Origin: Antedon bifida
Lineage: Eukaryota; Echinodermata; Crinoidea; Comatulida; Antedonidae
Reading direction: 5' to 3'
DNA: 64,000 nt
NCBI GenBank assembly: GCA_963402885.1
Contig: OY727093.1
Location: 5,653,501 to 5,717,500 of the forward strand
Notes under the pieces: model-generated
The model's input: the letters and a program-made list of their open reading frames with translations, nothing else
Database searches by the model: none
What the model was told of the DNA's origin: nothing
Translations under genes and position numbers: made by a program
In this document: positions 1-13,796 of the stretch, piece after piece
Position numbering within the stretch: position 1 is the stretch's first letter
Layout: every line of letters begins with the position of its first letter

Positions 1-3000
1 ACAATTTTGCTGGAACATCCTAAGCAAATTAACAGCAGCATCATGTACTTATACCATTTGGTTTTTATTAAACTATTTCGTGCTTATAAACTTCAGGTAG
101 GAACAGTCATGAGTTACAACCATGGCACTACTGTATGTCAGGATTGACTGGGATTGGAAGTAACCACCAAGCTACCACTCCACTACTCCAGCTACAGCTC
201 TATTTCTGTACTACTAATTTACGTCATGAGTACTGTAGGGTATGGATGAAGATTTACATACAAGTGACACAATTTCTAATTTCTTTTTTGCAATTGTAGA
301 CACACATAAATGTGTATGGTTTCCATTCATTTTAAGAGCTTGTATATTTCGGCATGATTTTTAGAGAAACCTCCTATAATGGTTGCAACTTTAGAAGCTT
401 TTACTTGTCAAACAACAAAAGTATCATAACCATTAATTTAAAAGTCCAAAAAAGATGGCATTTAAGGCTTGTTTCCGAATGTTATAAAAAATCTAAAATT
501 CTCGGTGAAGAAAATCTTGTTGAATCTAATCAATGGCGACAATATTGAGTACTATTTTTTCTGCCGCCTAGTATTCGGGCCAACATCGACTCCATCAATC
601 ACACTAGGTATAAATATTTTACCTGGATTTAAGTACATCTGTCACTGTTGAATATTACGTTACTGAGTTCAAACAAAATGTCGCCTTTAATTCGTAACAT
701 CTTCAGCTAGACAGATACTAGGAAAGGAAATGTGTTCACCTTTAAAAAAGGGTATTTTTCTCTTCAATATTGTAAATCCTTGTATGTGTTGTTGAGTATG
801 CTGTAGTGATGGCTACTAAAAAACAATGGTGCTACAATAGTTCGCAGTTGAAACTAACCATGAAATAGAAGATGGAGTTGAGTTGATGACATGGTCTGTT
901 GGGAAGGAATCGTATTCATGTTAAGTCTTAGATCAAGAATTGTGCCATTTTGAGTTCTTGTAGGCTAAATGGTTTGATTGACTCATCCTTTAAATGTTAG
1001 CTGTTCTGTCCGCATACACAATAACTCTTATTACTGTTAGTAGCTTACGCTATGGCATAAGAAGGAATCTCTGACATAAAGGAAGCTGTTCAGGCGTGTA
1101 TTTAGATGCTTATGAAAAGAAAATGATTTATTTTATGGAATGAATATCAGTCAGAATGAATATGACAAAAATCTGTATGTTTATTTTCTGAAAAATGAGA
1201 GAGTTGAAAGCCAAACCTGAAGAAATGAACTCATCTCTATTCATAGTATAATCTATACCGAAGTGCTAATGGTTTATACAAATGTCAAGTGTTTAATAAA
1301 ATGTGATATTTTATATCAATATTTCCATAAGCAAGATTTCAGATAAGGTCACTGTATACTTGCCTTTGCAACAAATTATAAAAGTACAAGATATTGAGAT
1401 TGAGAATTTTTTCAAAATTCATGTTTTTCAAGTGTTTTTATATTGGATTACCATCTAGCGTCACAACTCGCTTTAAAGTGTGTTATTTCTACAACAAGCT
1501 CAACCGGCTTCAAGTTCAAACGAGATGAAATAGAGTTTTTTTCTTTACAAAACTTTCTTATTATCATTTTGATTAGTTTCTCCATTTGTTATTCTAGAAT
1601 TTATTCTTCTTTGAACCATTTTTTATTAGTTATTAGCTTTTTTTTCTTTCATTATAAAGTCATTAGATGCTACAATGATCTCAATGTAGTACTGTATTAT
1701 TCTGAAAATAATAATATTAATAGCCAGTTTCAAGTGTCATGAAGTTTATATTTTATCTTTTTTTCTTGTAATGGAAACTTTTCATTTGGGAAATATGTTC
1801 GAAAAATCGGCATTTTTGTTCTTGTTTTTTTTTCATTACAATTTCATTTCAATATGATGAATGTTTTATGTTTATGTTATTTTATCTATTTTTCATCAGA
1901 AATATTCTGTTTCACCAAATATATTTTATTTATAATAAGTAACTTTATATCTATATTCTTTGGTATCCAAAATTAAGACTTGATTTACATTTAAATGTAA
2001 ATTTATCTTTTTGTATTCTAAATATTTTGATAATAATTTATATGTAATTTATTCTATTTATGAAAAGAAATATTTTATTGAATATTTTCATTTTAAACAT
2101 AAAATCCTTGTATTGGATATTTCAGGTTTAGTGAGAAAAAAAATCAATATCCATTAAAAATGATGCAAATAATAATAGTAATAATATTTTTTTCTATTAA
2201 GCAAAACAATTTATAATTTTAAATTGTAATATATTGTAAAGGGAAGCAACAATGACAACACTTTAGATACGAGAACCAAGAGAATGTTGCAGGAATAGTT
2301 TGGTCAGCTGTTTTGTCTCTCCCTTCTTTTATACCCCAACATACCCTGCTGTTAAGTCTGCTACTGCCTGAGCTTAAATTTACCGTACGACAAGTTTAAT
2401 GAGTGTATGTAACTGAAGACGTTTATCTAGCCTGGGGCTGCGAACATTTTATGGGGATCATCTTATACAATTTTTTATCACATATTTGCTAAGCTAACAA
2501 ACCAGTTTAAAGCTCATCCAATATTGCGTTGTCTGATGGTAGTCTTCTAAAAGTTTGCATACTTCTACTTCTAGGTTAGTGGTTCACCATCTATCATGTT
2601 TCCAAGCATTGTTGAAAGCATTTTGCATCACTTACTACATTTTGCCAAAGATGGATCAGGAATTAAAGAAACTAGTTGTAGATTTATCTTCATTAGATTA
2701 ATAAAAATAATAGATAAAAAGAGTTTAGAATAATGACAAATCTCAAGATAAAAAGATATTTTAAGTTGTTGGTTTAAAAATGTTTTAGAATAATTGTGAA
2801 AAATTTATTTTATATTTCTTATTAATATTTTACAGTAAGAATGATAATATAGCCTTCAGGGAAAAATAATTTGGTATTTTCAATTTGTTATTATTATTTG
2901 CATATTAGACAATGAACTCCATGGGGATAAAGTATGGAACAAATGTCTTAGTCTTTGTTCACAAAGACCAAATGAGAATGAAAGATTTATGTTTATAAAG

Positions 3001-6000
3001 AAAGACAATAACGTTAATAGCCAATTAGTCATCATCAAATCATATCAAATGACGTAAATGCATGCAGACTAGTTTTTTATTTTCCAGTACAGTATTCAAA
3101 ATAATTTTGTTGAAATTTGTGATATACTGTAGGAAAAATATAATGAAATTCAGTTAATTAAAATGTCTACTGTAGGAAAAACTGGTTATCAGAAAATGTC
3201 AGTTACGAATGTATTTCAAGTATAAATTCCAACTCAAAACTTTCAACAAATTTAGTATATCTAAAACAATAATTACTGCAATGTATGTATTGTTGCTACT
3301 GCTGCTACTGCTGCTAAACACACTTCTCCATTAATCTTGTTTTAAAACTTGTTTTCAAAATGTATGTTTTCCGAATGAATTTTAGTAGTCTTTAGTCAGA
3401 AAATAATTTAGCAAAAAGCTATACAAACTACCTTCTGCTACACAATAAACTGTGTAGCAAAAAATATAAATTACAAAACTATGTAACTACACTTAATTTC
3501 AGTTTGATTAGCAATATTGCTAAACAAAATTTTAAAATGAAATTGACAATAAATTGTTCAAAGTATCCAGTCTTATTTTTTTAATGCATGTGAAAGTACA
3601 TTAGATGCAACTTAAGATGTTTTCTTTATCACACCGAGTCTTTCCAGTAATCCTTCAACTGGCTCCATAGTATTAAATAATGAGTATTTAATCTTGTCTC
3701 AAAGGTTACTGATTTTGATGACATTTTAGTTTTGACGACTTTCTAAAGCGATAACAAGTATCAAACCTGTGGGAAACTGCTTCTTTTTTTTTCTCCCAAC
3801 AATTTTTTAACCTTTTTGTTGAGTTGCTGTACTGTCAAAGTTTCTTTAATGTATTATCATTGTCAGCCGGTAAGTAAAAAATGTTTATTATATACAGTTA
3901 ACTCTCCCAACACCTCTGGGCTGGCCTAATATGTCTGGTTTTCCAGAAAGTCTGGTATTCCGAATGTGTGTTTAATGGTAAAAATGAATTTTGGACCTTT
4001 TGGATCTCGAGAAAAGTCTGGTTTTGTGAGAGTTTCTGATTTTCAGAGAGTTGATAAGAAAAAAAACATTGGTGCTGATGCTTGGGTGGCATTATAAACT
4101 TACAAAACTAGTTGTAGAAGGTATTGTCATTAGGGTAGTATAATCTTAATGAAAGAGAGAGAAGGGAAGACTGCCAACAAGCCTATAAAGACTTTTGCAG
4201 GACCAAGTTAGGTCATATTGATTCATTGTACACATGCAGAATTGTTGGCACATGCTTTCCCACTAGTATTCTTTGACACAGTTTTGTTGCAGTAGTTTCT
4301 GTCCAGTTGACGACCGGTGACATCATCAGTACATACAGTAGGTCCTAGTCGTTTGGTCCAATATCAAAAACTTCCTAATATTATTAACTACCTATGTACA
4401 TTTAGCTCTCAACAATAAATAATTTGAATGTTTAGTGATAGCATTACATTTCCAAATGGATCTAGTTTTCGACATTTTGTAACTTAGCGACTTAATAGTG
4501 ACAGTTAAATTAAATGTAAAATCTGAAAATGTATAGATTTATGTGATTTTTAAAGTTTTGTTTTAAAATTGCCAAAAAAGAACAAACATTGCTTTTGCAA
4601 ATGGATCTTGAAAAACCTGCTAAAATGGAATTGTTGCTGAAATTCCTGTTTTATTGTTATTTTACAATTTGTCAACATTTCCATTTTCAAAGTTTAGAAC
4701 TGTCACTGTTAAGAACAAGATATATTTATTGGTGTTTCTTAATGCTTAAAACGAAAAGAAGAGTAGACATAAGAAATGCACAGGTTGCATTTTATTACTT
4801 AGAAAAATATAATTATTTTAGAAAGCTTAAGTCTGTTGACTGATGATACTAATACAACTTTTGCACATGTATTGACATTTTCATTGTTTGTCATCAATTT
4901 GCTAAAGTCAAAAATACTAGGGAAGTGAAAAACATGTATTTTTTCTCTCTTAAATGGAATAATTGATCCAATCTGAAATGCTGTATTTTATAAAAAGATT
5001 ATTGACATTAGAAGCTTGAAGTTTGATTATAACAACAGTAGAAACTTGTTTGGTCATGTTATTTTGAATCTCCTTCTCCCCTAACATTCTCAATAACCGG
5101 AACATTGAGGTGTTCCTAACAACTTTTTTCCTTTTGAAAACCCATGGTGTACCGCAACTTTTTTGATAACATTTTCAATAGAACCGTCTTGACTTACAGT
5201 ATTTACATCCAAGTTTCTAATTGTAGCATTCTCATTTATAGAAATGTGTTCATTATTTTCCAACATAAAATATTTTGAAGAGCAGGACATAGAGAATTCA
5301 GGTGTTTGGAATGTGGAGTCAATTCTCTTCTAATATCTTCTCAGGTTTTTCAGTTAAAAACAGATGTTTTGACACATAATAATTACTGCGCTGAACAATT
5401 TTGTCAAGTTTAATTAGAAAAGAACATAGAAATAGTGTGAATAATTATTAATACAATATAACAAATTTGGAATGGAATGAAGAATAAAAAAAGAAATAAT
5501 ACAAATTTTACATTTTAAACAGTACTAAAAACTATTATTATATTATCTGCTAAAGTAAACTTTAGATTATGTTACTGTATTTAACAAGAAGAGTACATGT
5601 TGTATATAATTTTATGAGATATTAATTTTTATAATGGTGAAAGTTTAAACATAAAACAGGCTAGAGCAATCTTAAGCAATATCGGTTAATGATTTACAGT
5701 CTTCAAATGTTTAGATTGTTCAGTAGTATCTGTTAAAGTTATTAGGTTGTAAGCACTTACGATGATATTTTATTTATATGAAATAATATTAATATTATCA
5801 AATAAAGTAAGGATTTTACCAAACTTGAGCAATATTTTAACCAAAAAATGTCCCTTTTAAATCATGAATTCACTTTGATTCTCAAGTTTTTAGAAACATT
5901 TAAGAGACCATTATGTAGTTGCTGTTGAGGAGAATACACCGAGGGCACACTTCAAACGATGAGCAATATTTTCTATATTACGATCAACCGCTATTGACAT

Positions 6001-6182
6001 CACTATTAGGAGGTACTTTGTGGGGTCCCGAAGGTGCCTTCTTAATGGAGGTTCTATCATTACAAATTATTTGAATTTTTCCAAATAAATAAACCATCCA
6101 AATTTGAAGCACTGCAGCTAAAACAGTCATTTTATTTTGTATTTTTAACCAGCAGTCTTGTTTCTAATTTATATTAGAAATA

Positions 6183-6310
6183 CTTCAGATTCAGATTTGA
6201 TTTATTTTATGTCATTCATACATAGTACAATGATAATTGTTTTCTTGGCAGAAAAACACAAACAATACACACATAATATTTACATTCATGTACATTCATC
6301 ATACAATACT
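6183..6310 (-). mobile_element. Possible LINE-like 3' end, reverse orientation
   Basis: TTCAGATTCAGATTTGATTT then ATTTTATGTCATTCATAC has the look of an inverted (TGAATC)n/AATAAA tail. Boundaries are not defined. Confidence 0.25.
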
Positions 6311-6859
6311 TGTTTTTATATAAAGTAAAAAAAGACACTCTATGCATGACCTGTTCAATGTCATTCAACAAAATGTACTACACAGTTTTGACATGGCAGC
6401 AATGTGATAATGTTTTGGTAATATAGATTAATACAAATCCCAAATGCATTATATGTATCATAATAATTATGCCCAGATATGGGTAATATAGTCTTGTATT
6501 CAATGTTCATATACAAGAGTGTAGTAGTAGTAGTAATTTGTTACTGCCGTAAGTTAAAACAATAATTATATCTATATATAAGTACTATTATAGCAGTAAA
6601 TTATTTCATATTGTGTATTGTTTTCTTAAAATTAGCCACTATTATGTAACTTTTATTAATATAGACAGAACATGTGAATAATCTTGTTGTGATTGTAGGC
6701 CTACTAGCGATATTTCTTTTCGTACATTAGTTAAGGACCTCTCATGAAACGTCAAAAAATAAACATGAATATTTATTTAATCTAATAATAGTCATATCCA
6801 TAAGGTGTGACATAAGAATTGATCTACATTTCGCTAATGCACATGCTTTCCTTTTTCGA

Positions 6860-6937
6860 GCCATCTGTGTAGTCGAATGAATTAGACTATGAACTTTGCA
6901 TGTTGATGTATGGGGTTCGAATCCCATGAGCAACGTC
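6860..6937 (+). other. tRNA-like stretch (pseudo-tRNA or SINE head)
   Basis: TGTGTAGTCGAAT...TTAGAC resembles a D-arm/A box, and GGTTCGAATCC (6914-6924) is a perfect B box. The T-stem is imperfect and no normal anticodon loop (T33) can be drawn, so it is not a functional tRNA gene as read. Confidence 0.3.
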
Positions 6938-8693
6938 TTTTTACTTTATAGAGAGAGAGATTATTTAGAAGGTTAGATTAAGTTTTATTTAGAAAGTAGT
7001 TCACCTATCTTTCCAACAATTTTGCATACAAATAAAAAAATTAAAAAATCGTGCCCTGCTAATGGTGGGCCATTGCATATTACAGATAAGTTTAAGTTTC
7101 AAACTTGCAAACCATTTATAAGATTCAAACTTTAAACATTGGTCTTGGAAGCTTAAATTACACCTAAAATGCTATCTGGCATCCACTATAATATTTCATG
7201 AATGTATCCCTGTAATTTTTAAACCCGCGTTCTCACATACACAAGATTGGATTTAGATAAGAACTTGCTAAACTACAGTGCTACTAAGTTTATTTATTAG
7301 AAGACGATACATCACATCATATAGTTTGTCTTTTACTAATGAACATTAATATTACAAGAAATAGACAGTGTTGGAACGCAAATTAGAATGTAATACAATT
7401 GCAGAAAGCATTTAGAGTTATGATAAGCATTTGAGACCAGACAGCATTTTTACTGGCATTTAATATTGGCCTTTATGCCTGATATAAAATTATACAATCA
7501 CTATTTTCAACTTATGACTATGAGAGCTACATTAACGATATGATTATTATTATGATACCATCATATTTGAATGCAGACGATATTGAACATTTATTATCCT
7601 TGTATGTTGTGTATGTTATGAGAGGTAATTAAGCAAAATGTAATTTATTACCCAATCAGATTACAACATCATAGATAGAATGACACATTAAGCCATGTTA
7701 GGTCATGAACTCTAGTTTTTCATTGCAGAAATCCTAGCTGCTAGTACGCCATACTTTGAATACCGATGTCTTAGGGACAACACACCTCGGTTGCCTACAA
7801 CACCATGCTGAGATCTTGCTGAGACTGCATTTGCGTTAGTTTTAGGGTTGATTAGGATATTCTTGCATGTAATTTTAAGGGAGCGGTAATCTATGGTTAT
7901 AACATTAACAATGATTATATTAGTAACTATATATTCTGATGTTCACTTTTCATTCCAAATTTTGTTAATTGTGTCTGAAGAAATTAAGATATATTACAGA
8001 CATAGTACAACATTAGCTTTTCAAAGTCCTAAATTTTACAACAAAATAATGGCCTTGTTATCTATGATAAACTACAGTACAATAGCATTGCGAAATTAAA
8101 CAAAACTTGCTTTGTCATATTTAGCCCCTGAAAATTGAAACACTGTAAATTAGGTTTGAGGATTTTGTTTGAGGTCATAAGAAAAACATTTTGATCTTTC
8201 TCTCTCTGTCTTGCTCATTTGATCGGATGTTAAGCCCTTGGTCTTATGTACAAAAAAAGCACATGTGCACGAAAAGTAGACTAGGAGTATACACTATTTA
8301 TATCCTGGTGTGCTGTGGCTGTCATGGGTCTATACTGGGTCTGTGTTAATTACCTCCTGTGAATGCCGCGGATAATACAATTATTACATAGACAAAGAGA
8401 ATGTAAAACCTTTTGTTTTGTGTTGTAAATATTTAAACAATCAAACTTCTTATTCATAAAAGATGTTTTATGAAATTATTTTCTATTTCTTTAAATGTTC
8501 TAATAAGGTATGCAGATAACTTAAACTATTGATTTAGAAAAAAAAAAAACTTCCAACAGCTGTGAATTTTGATTTTTAAAGTATGTCATTCTCCAATGTA
8601 TCAGTGAATGAATGTAGACATTATTGCATGTGTTGTGTGAGGCTTAAAAAGGGTTAGATTCAGTTCAAGTAGGCATTTTTGCTGATGTCCATT

Positions 8694-8835
8694 AAGCTCT
8701 GTCTACACTATCAAACTTGTTTGACAAAAAAAGTGTGATGTGCCCAAATATGGTAGTGATATGATATCATCATGTTCATATATGGGCACATTACATTTTG
8801 TTGTCACATAAAGTTTGACAGTGTAGACAGAGCTT
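8694..8835 (+). mobile_element. Dispersed TIR family (AAGCTCTGTCTACACT), copy 1
   Basis: This is a 142-bp near-palindrome. The left end AAGCTCTGTCTACACTATCA pairs with a right end reading GTGTAGACAGAGCTT. Between them are AAAAAAAGTGTGATGTGCCC, AATATGGTAGTGATATG, a CATCATG/CATATATG core and GGGCACATTACA. No coding capacity. MITE-like, same family as the copies below. Confidence 0.85.
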
Positions 8836-9233
8836 TAGATTTAGTTCAAGTAGATAATTATTTCCCATGGCATATCTCAGTCTAGTTTCTCATCCTAAAT
8901 CTTTGCTGATGTCCATTAGATCCCACAGAATTTACTAGCCTTATTTTACTATTATATTTCTAGATTTTCTCTTCAGCATTTGAAAGGATAAACGGTTGGG
9001 ATAATGTTACATACATAACGCACCTCCTTGCCATTTTAGTGGTTGATTTTGAATCATGGTTATTTCGTTACATCCAATGGGGAAAGTTCTGTTGAAGAAT
9101 TTTGGGCAATGCTCAGAAAAAAAGATATGTTTACAGAGAACTAACCCAAAGAGTGCGCTGTTTAAATTACAGTCAATCAAGTAAATTTATTGTCATTTGT
9201 AAACATATAAAAAACATTTACATTGAAATGGGA

Positions 9234-9344
9234 TTGGTAAAAAACTAAACCCCCGCCGGACACCATTTTGGTATTTCAAGGTTTCGGGGTTGGTAAAAAA
9301 TTAAATCCCACCGGACACCATTCCGGTATTTCATGGTTTCGGGG
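9234..9344. repeat. 56-bp direct repeat, two units
   Basis: Units starting TTGGTAAAAAA at 9234 and 9290 share CCGGACACCATT, GGTATTTCA and GGTTTCGGGG with several substitutions. It is GC-richer than its surroundings and probably belongs to an older dispersed repeat. Confidence 0.7.
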
Positions 9345-9647
9345 TTTTACTCTGCCCTGTGTGAAAAATCTGAGCACCACTTTTTGTCATGGCCTAGCTT
9401 CAGATGTAGTGGTGGATTTTAGTTGATGAATTAAATAAAAAATTACTTCATAGACTTGTTTGCTGCCACCTCGTTGCATAGTACAGTCAATCTTTCAACA
9501 AATATTCTCTTTATTCAAATTGTACAGTAGACATACATTATTTGTATACTATTTTTAATCTTCATTTTACTTTGTCATTTTGCACAAATCAAGTGTTTCT
9601 TAAAAGTATTTTCTGTGAATGATAATTTCATACCTGTCGCGTTACAG

Positions 9648-9703
9648 AAGACGATGTCGCAGACGATCAAAGATCGCATATTCCACTCTCGGAAATGGAA
9701 CAG
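9648..9703 (+). other. Candidate upstream coding exon (weak)
   Basis: A 56-bp GC-richer patch is bounded by GCGTTACAG and CAG|GTGTGA. With two leading bases it reads DDVADDQRSHIPLSEMEQ and ends in phase 0, which would join in frame to exon A at 38738 (open from its acceptor). The polypyrimidine tract is poor and I know no homologue, so it could be chance. Confidence 0.2.
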
Positions 9704-12265
9704 GTGTGAATGTACCTTGATACAGTTTATCTGAAAATGATTTATTCATGAATGTAATGTTTGCATTTTTATTATGTACTTGAAAAAATGTATTCATGAA
9801 TAAAATTCATTATTAGATTTTACCTGGTTGTGGCCTTTAGATTTATTGAATATTATTATAAGTATTTGTGAATAATATTTTCAATAGACTGATTCTGTCG
9901 TGCATAGTGTGTATTGTTCATGTAGATCACACATTTGTTGAATGTATATTTATATTCACAAATACTGTCCTAATAATATATATAATAATCTTATGTGAAC
10001 ACACTTAATGTCAGGTACGGTTTAGAAAAATAGAAAAATGTATTGATACTTGAAACTGTAGCAGGATTGTCAGTATACTGCCCTCTATCTTTGGTTTAGT
10101 ATCCTTCATTACACTTAAACAGTAACACCTTCACAGTAATTAAAATGATTACAATACATTGAGTGGGGTTATCTAAAAAAATATAATGCCTTTAATGTTT
10201 CTATATTGCAAAACGCAAACAATTTTTTGGACTATTAAAAATAAATGTCTTAATGATAAAAAGTCGCGAAAATTGTTATGAAATACTGTAGTCGATAAAA
10301 TACATTATATACCATTAACTTATGAATTATTGCAAGTAATCTTCTTAATATAAACATTCAAAGCACGTCTTGTTATTTCTTTAATCATGAAAATTACTTT
10401 GCATTATTATATTAAATTTTATGAGAATATATCGTGACTGAAATATATCATAGACTATTAAAAGCTATATTAGCATTTTTTCATATTATTTTCCTCTGTT
10501 ATGCAATTTTTTGTTCAATTATGGAACAAAATATACATTAGCAACCGTTTAAAAACTGTTAAAACCCTTTTTATATTATTTTCCTATTGAATAATTATAG
10601 ATTACGTCCATGTCACATGTTAGGTCGACTATAAACTTAACCTTTGCAGGCTTAACTAGGCAGACGTGCATTGCTTACATTACATTTCAAAGATTTAATG
10701 AAGTGTATAATTAGTGTACCAATGAATTTGCTACTGTAGGGAAAAAGAAGAAGCTGCTTAAAATATTAACTACTGTAAATTCTTTGGTAAATGGTGAAAA
10801 ATTTCCATACCAAATTTGATGTTAAGCCACTGTTGAGTACCGTATATCCTCTGGTATAATGCCATCCCCCTAGAATACAAATTTGGGCTAACTTTGATGG
10901 TGGGACTATACCCGGGGAAACCCTGATTTAGGAAAAAAATGATCATGGTAAGCATTTCTTGTAAAATCTCATCTGAACTGGCTATAAAGAGGCCTACATC
11001 CAGACCAAAAGTCAATACTGGGACTATACCCGGAGTTATGCCTTTTTGTGAAATTAGACCCTAAGTGAGATTATACCCGAGTAATTGAAAAAAATGTACA
11101 GTAGAACCTCTAATAAAGAGACACCTTTGGGACCTAAAAGTGTAGTGTTACTGTTAAAACATATTCTAATTTCTCCCTGAGAAAGGGAAGGGTTAATGGG
11201 AACAGACTGGTAGAACTGTTGAATGGCATTCTAAATTTTACCAAATACAGACATTGTTATTTATTATTATTTTGTTTGTCTGCTAATATCAATTTATCCT
11301 TTACAAATTAATTTCCTTCTTTAGGCAAATTTAGTAGCGGTATAAGGTCATTGAACTTTATTTTATCTCAATACTACAATTATTCAATGCTGAACAAACA
11401 CTAATCAAATTTCAAATTTGTTTTTGATATCTGTAAGAATTAACGTCAGATTTCTACGTAATTTATTATTAATTATAAAACCCAGATATTTGATATTTAG
11501 ATAAGTATACAACGGTGAATTTATGAATGTAAATTTAGATTCTATGTAAACAGCTCCAAATGGCAATGAAATATTGTACAAATTTAGTATCATTTTTTTA
11601 GAGACTGCATATTACAGTACAAAGCACTCACTGGCTAAACCCAGGGGCAATAAAGCAGCCCAATGCAACTACACAGGAGTGCTAAAACAAGGGCCTTTGC
11701 CCACTGTGTTACGCCACTGTGTATTAATCTTTTGAAAGAATATTATGTATAATATCAATATTTCCATTTCTTTATAAATCTGGATATTATATTAGCTGTG
11801 TTGTACTGTAGATACAGTAGTAGCACTAGATTCAACTAGAAATGTTAATGACAAAACCGTTATAAATTATTAATAGGTAGGTTTTTACTATCTTAGTTTT
11901 AATTTCCATTTTGCGAACGGTTAAAACAGATTTACAATTTTAACAATTCATCATTTGGTAGAAATATGGTACTTTAGAATATTATAATGATATTAAATAT
12001 AAATGTTAATATTTAATGATGATAAATTGCACTAAATAAAATCTCTTTGGATTGAACAGAGCCCCTCCTGTAGGACACCCCCATTCAGGGGATATCCCTA
12101 TTAAAGGGACGCTTTAACCATCCCTGCTTTAACTTTCCAAAATGTGCTTTCCATATTTACAGTAGTTCCACAAATGATAACATTGTGTAGAAACCATTAC
12201 AATATTTTCTTATAGCTACAGTACAGGACTGTCAATGATAAAACACACAACAATAATAATATTAC

Positions 12266-13796
12266 AACTAGAATTTAATTCGTCACTTTGACGAATTATA
12301 GGTGATCATTTTTATCATTTTACTGAAATTAATTTTTTTTAAACATGCACGTACGTTAACATACGATCGGAAAATGTTGATGTATGCCATCCTATTATAT
12401 GCTTATAGTGCTGAGTTGTGCCTATATGCCATATACAATATGTACAGTATATACTGCATATCTATATACAGTGTAGCATAGGTGAAATTACGGGACACAT
12501 GTTCTAATTTTTTGGCATGATGACGTTATCAAACTAAACTTTAAGATGACAATTTCGAAAGATAATTAATTGAGCAAAAAAATATAAGATTTGGAAAAAA
12601 ATTTGGCACGTAGAAGCGCTGTGCGCGCTCTTTGAATTGTGTATAACTTTGACGAAAAATATGAAAAAACTACTTTTTCACTTCAACTGGCCATATGTTA
12701 ACGTCACAACATCTGATAGGCTTAATTTTTATATGAATTAATATCTACATTTCATCAGCTTTCATAATAAATTATAATCATCAAGGTAACCTTCAATTCT
12801 GAAGAGCTGTAAGATATTCAAATTTACTGCGAAGGTGAAATTACACGGCCTACGTTATTTAAGTTTTTACGCGTGATGACGTCATTAAAATGAAGATAGT
12901 GTCAACTCATGATAAAGATAATTAATTAAGCAAGCACATACTGAAAGTTGTGCGAAATTCGAGCACACATAACCAAGATGCGCTCTGTTGAATGTGATAA
13001 TCTACACAAAAAGATAACAAATCCTAATTTTTAAATTCAAGTGGCCATTTGATGACGTCAAAACATTTTGTACGTAAAATGTGTACATGAATTCATATCT
13101 ACAACTCAATGGCTTCCAGAATAAGTTAAAAAAATCGGGGGTCATCTTGCATTCTGAAGAATTATTTTCATTTTAAAAAAGACCTATTTTTCACCATTTT
13201 CAGAACTTTTGTAAAATAAATGTGCGCATTTTGTCATTTGTAACGTGCTCGTATAGCGTTATTTTAAGTCGGAACTGACTCAAATTTGGTGAATGTACTA
13301 AGGATGGTGAGTAGAATGAGATTTTTAAAAAAAATTCATATTTTTTACGCTTTTTAAGTATCGCGCGCGCAAAAACGCATTTTTGCGCAGTAATTTTTTG
13401 AAACACGCAAATGGCCTAATTCATGCTCTAAATTGATCAAAACTTAATTTTGAGCGTTTTAAATTTTTAACGCGCGATATCACGCGCATGAACCTACGTG
13501 CGCGTGCGTTTTTATTTGCTAATATTTTTACCCTTGATCTGAAGTTTACGTGTAGTGAATTTCATTAATATGTGATAATGAATTATGGAGATATGATTGA
13601 TAATGTGATTTCGCAAAATGGCGTATAAATGTCGTCACGGATGAGTGATCACGCTGGAAAGCTTATTAGGATTAAGTTGTATTATTTGAAAGATATTCTG
13701 AAATTTTTGTAATCATTGACATTAAACTTTTTGAGATAATTATTACACAAAATAGTGTACAGAAACAATAAAAAGAAAAAAAATAATAAAAAAAAA
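12266..13796. repeat. 1.53-kb tandem unit A
   Basis: First of two nearly identical adjacent copies. It begins with an AATTCGTC-ACTTT-GACGAATT hairpin (12277-12297), then TAGGTGATCATTT. Two diverged internal repeats of about 353 bp start with GGTGAAATTAC at 12481 and 12834 (shared: GATGACGT, AAAGATAATTAATT, TGGCCAT, ATTCTGAAGA). A CpG/GCGCGC-rich part around 13360-13510 follows. A - strand frame of 68 codons occurs in both units but looks non-coding. Confidence 0.9.

Larger units (their letters stand above)
1..8693. other. AT-rich non-coding DNA, no confident gene
   Basis: No exon could be supported. Short frames (for example 1443-1742 and 4589-4843 on +, 5090-5290 on -) have the composition of AT-rich random sequence and no domain. 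Visible details are a short CTG/TGC run near 3291-3316, LINE-like sequence near 6183-6310, a tRNA-like stretch at 6860-6937 and a GAGAGAGA run near 6949. It may be a 5' intron of the CELF gene or intergenic DNA. Confidence 0.6.
8836..12265. other. AT-rich DNA between repeat blocks
   Basis: Holds the 56-bp doublet, the weak exon candidate at 9648-9703, and around 10840-11080 a patch repeating GGACTATACCCGG (10903, 11018) that may be an old repeat. The text near 11099-11140 and 12060-12125 (GACACC, TTAAAGGGAC words) also looks repeat-derived. No gene. Confidence 0.5.

Noticed and set aside
1443-1742. 99-codon + strand frame
   Set aside because: Phe/Ile/Ser-rich translation typical of AT-rich random DNA.
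3898-4092. Possible pogo/Tigger-like fragment (TCTGGTTTTCCAGAAAGTCTGG words)
   Set aside because: CAGTTAACTCTCC at the left is suggestive, but I found no matching inverted end.
5090-5290. 66-codon - strand frame with a protein-like look
   Set aside because: Considered as a transposon protein fragment, but no motif could be named.
13200-13406. 68-codon - strand frame, repeated at 14729-14935
   Set aside because: The near-identity reflects the DNA duplication itself, not protein selection; no recognisable domain.
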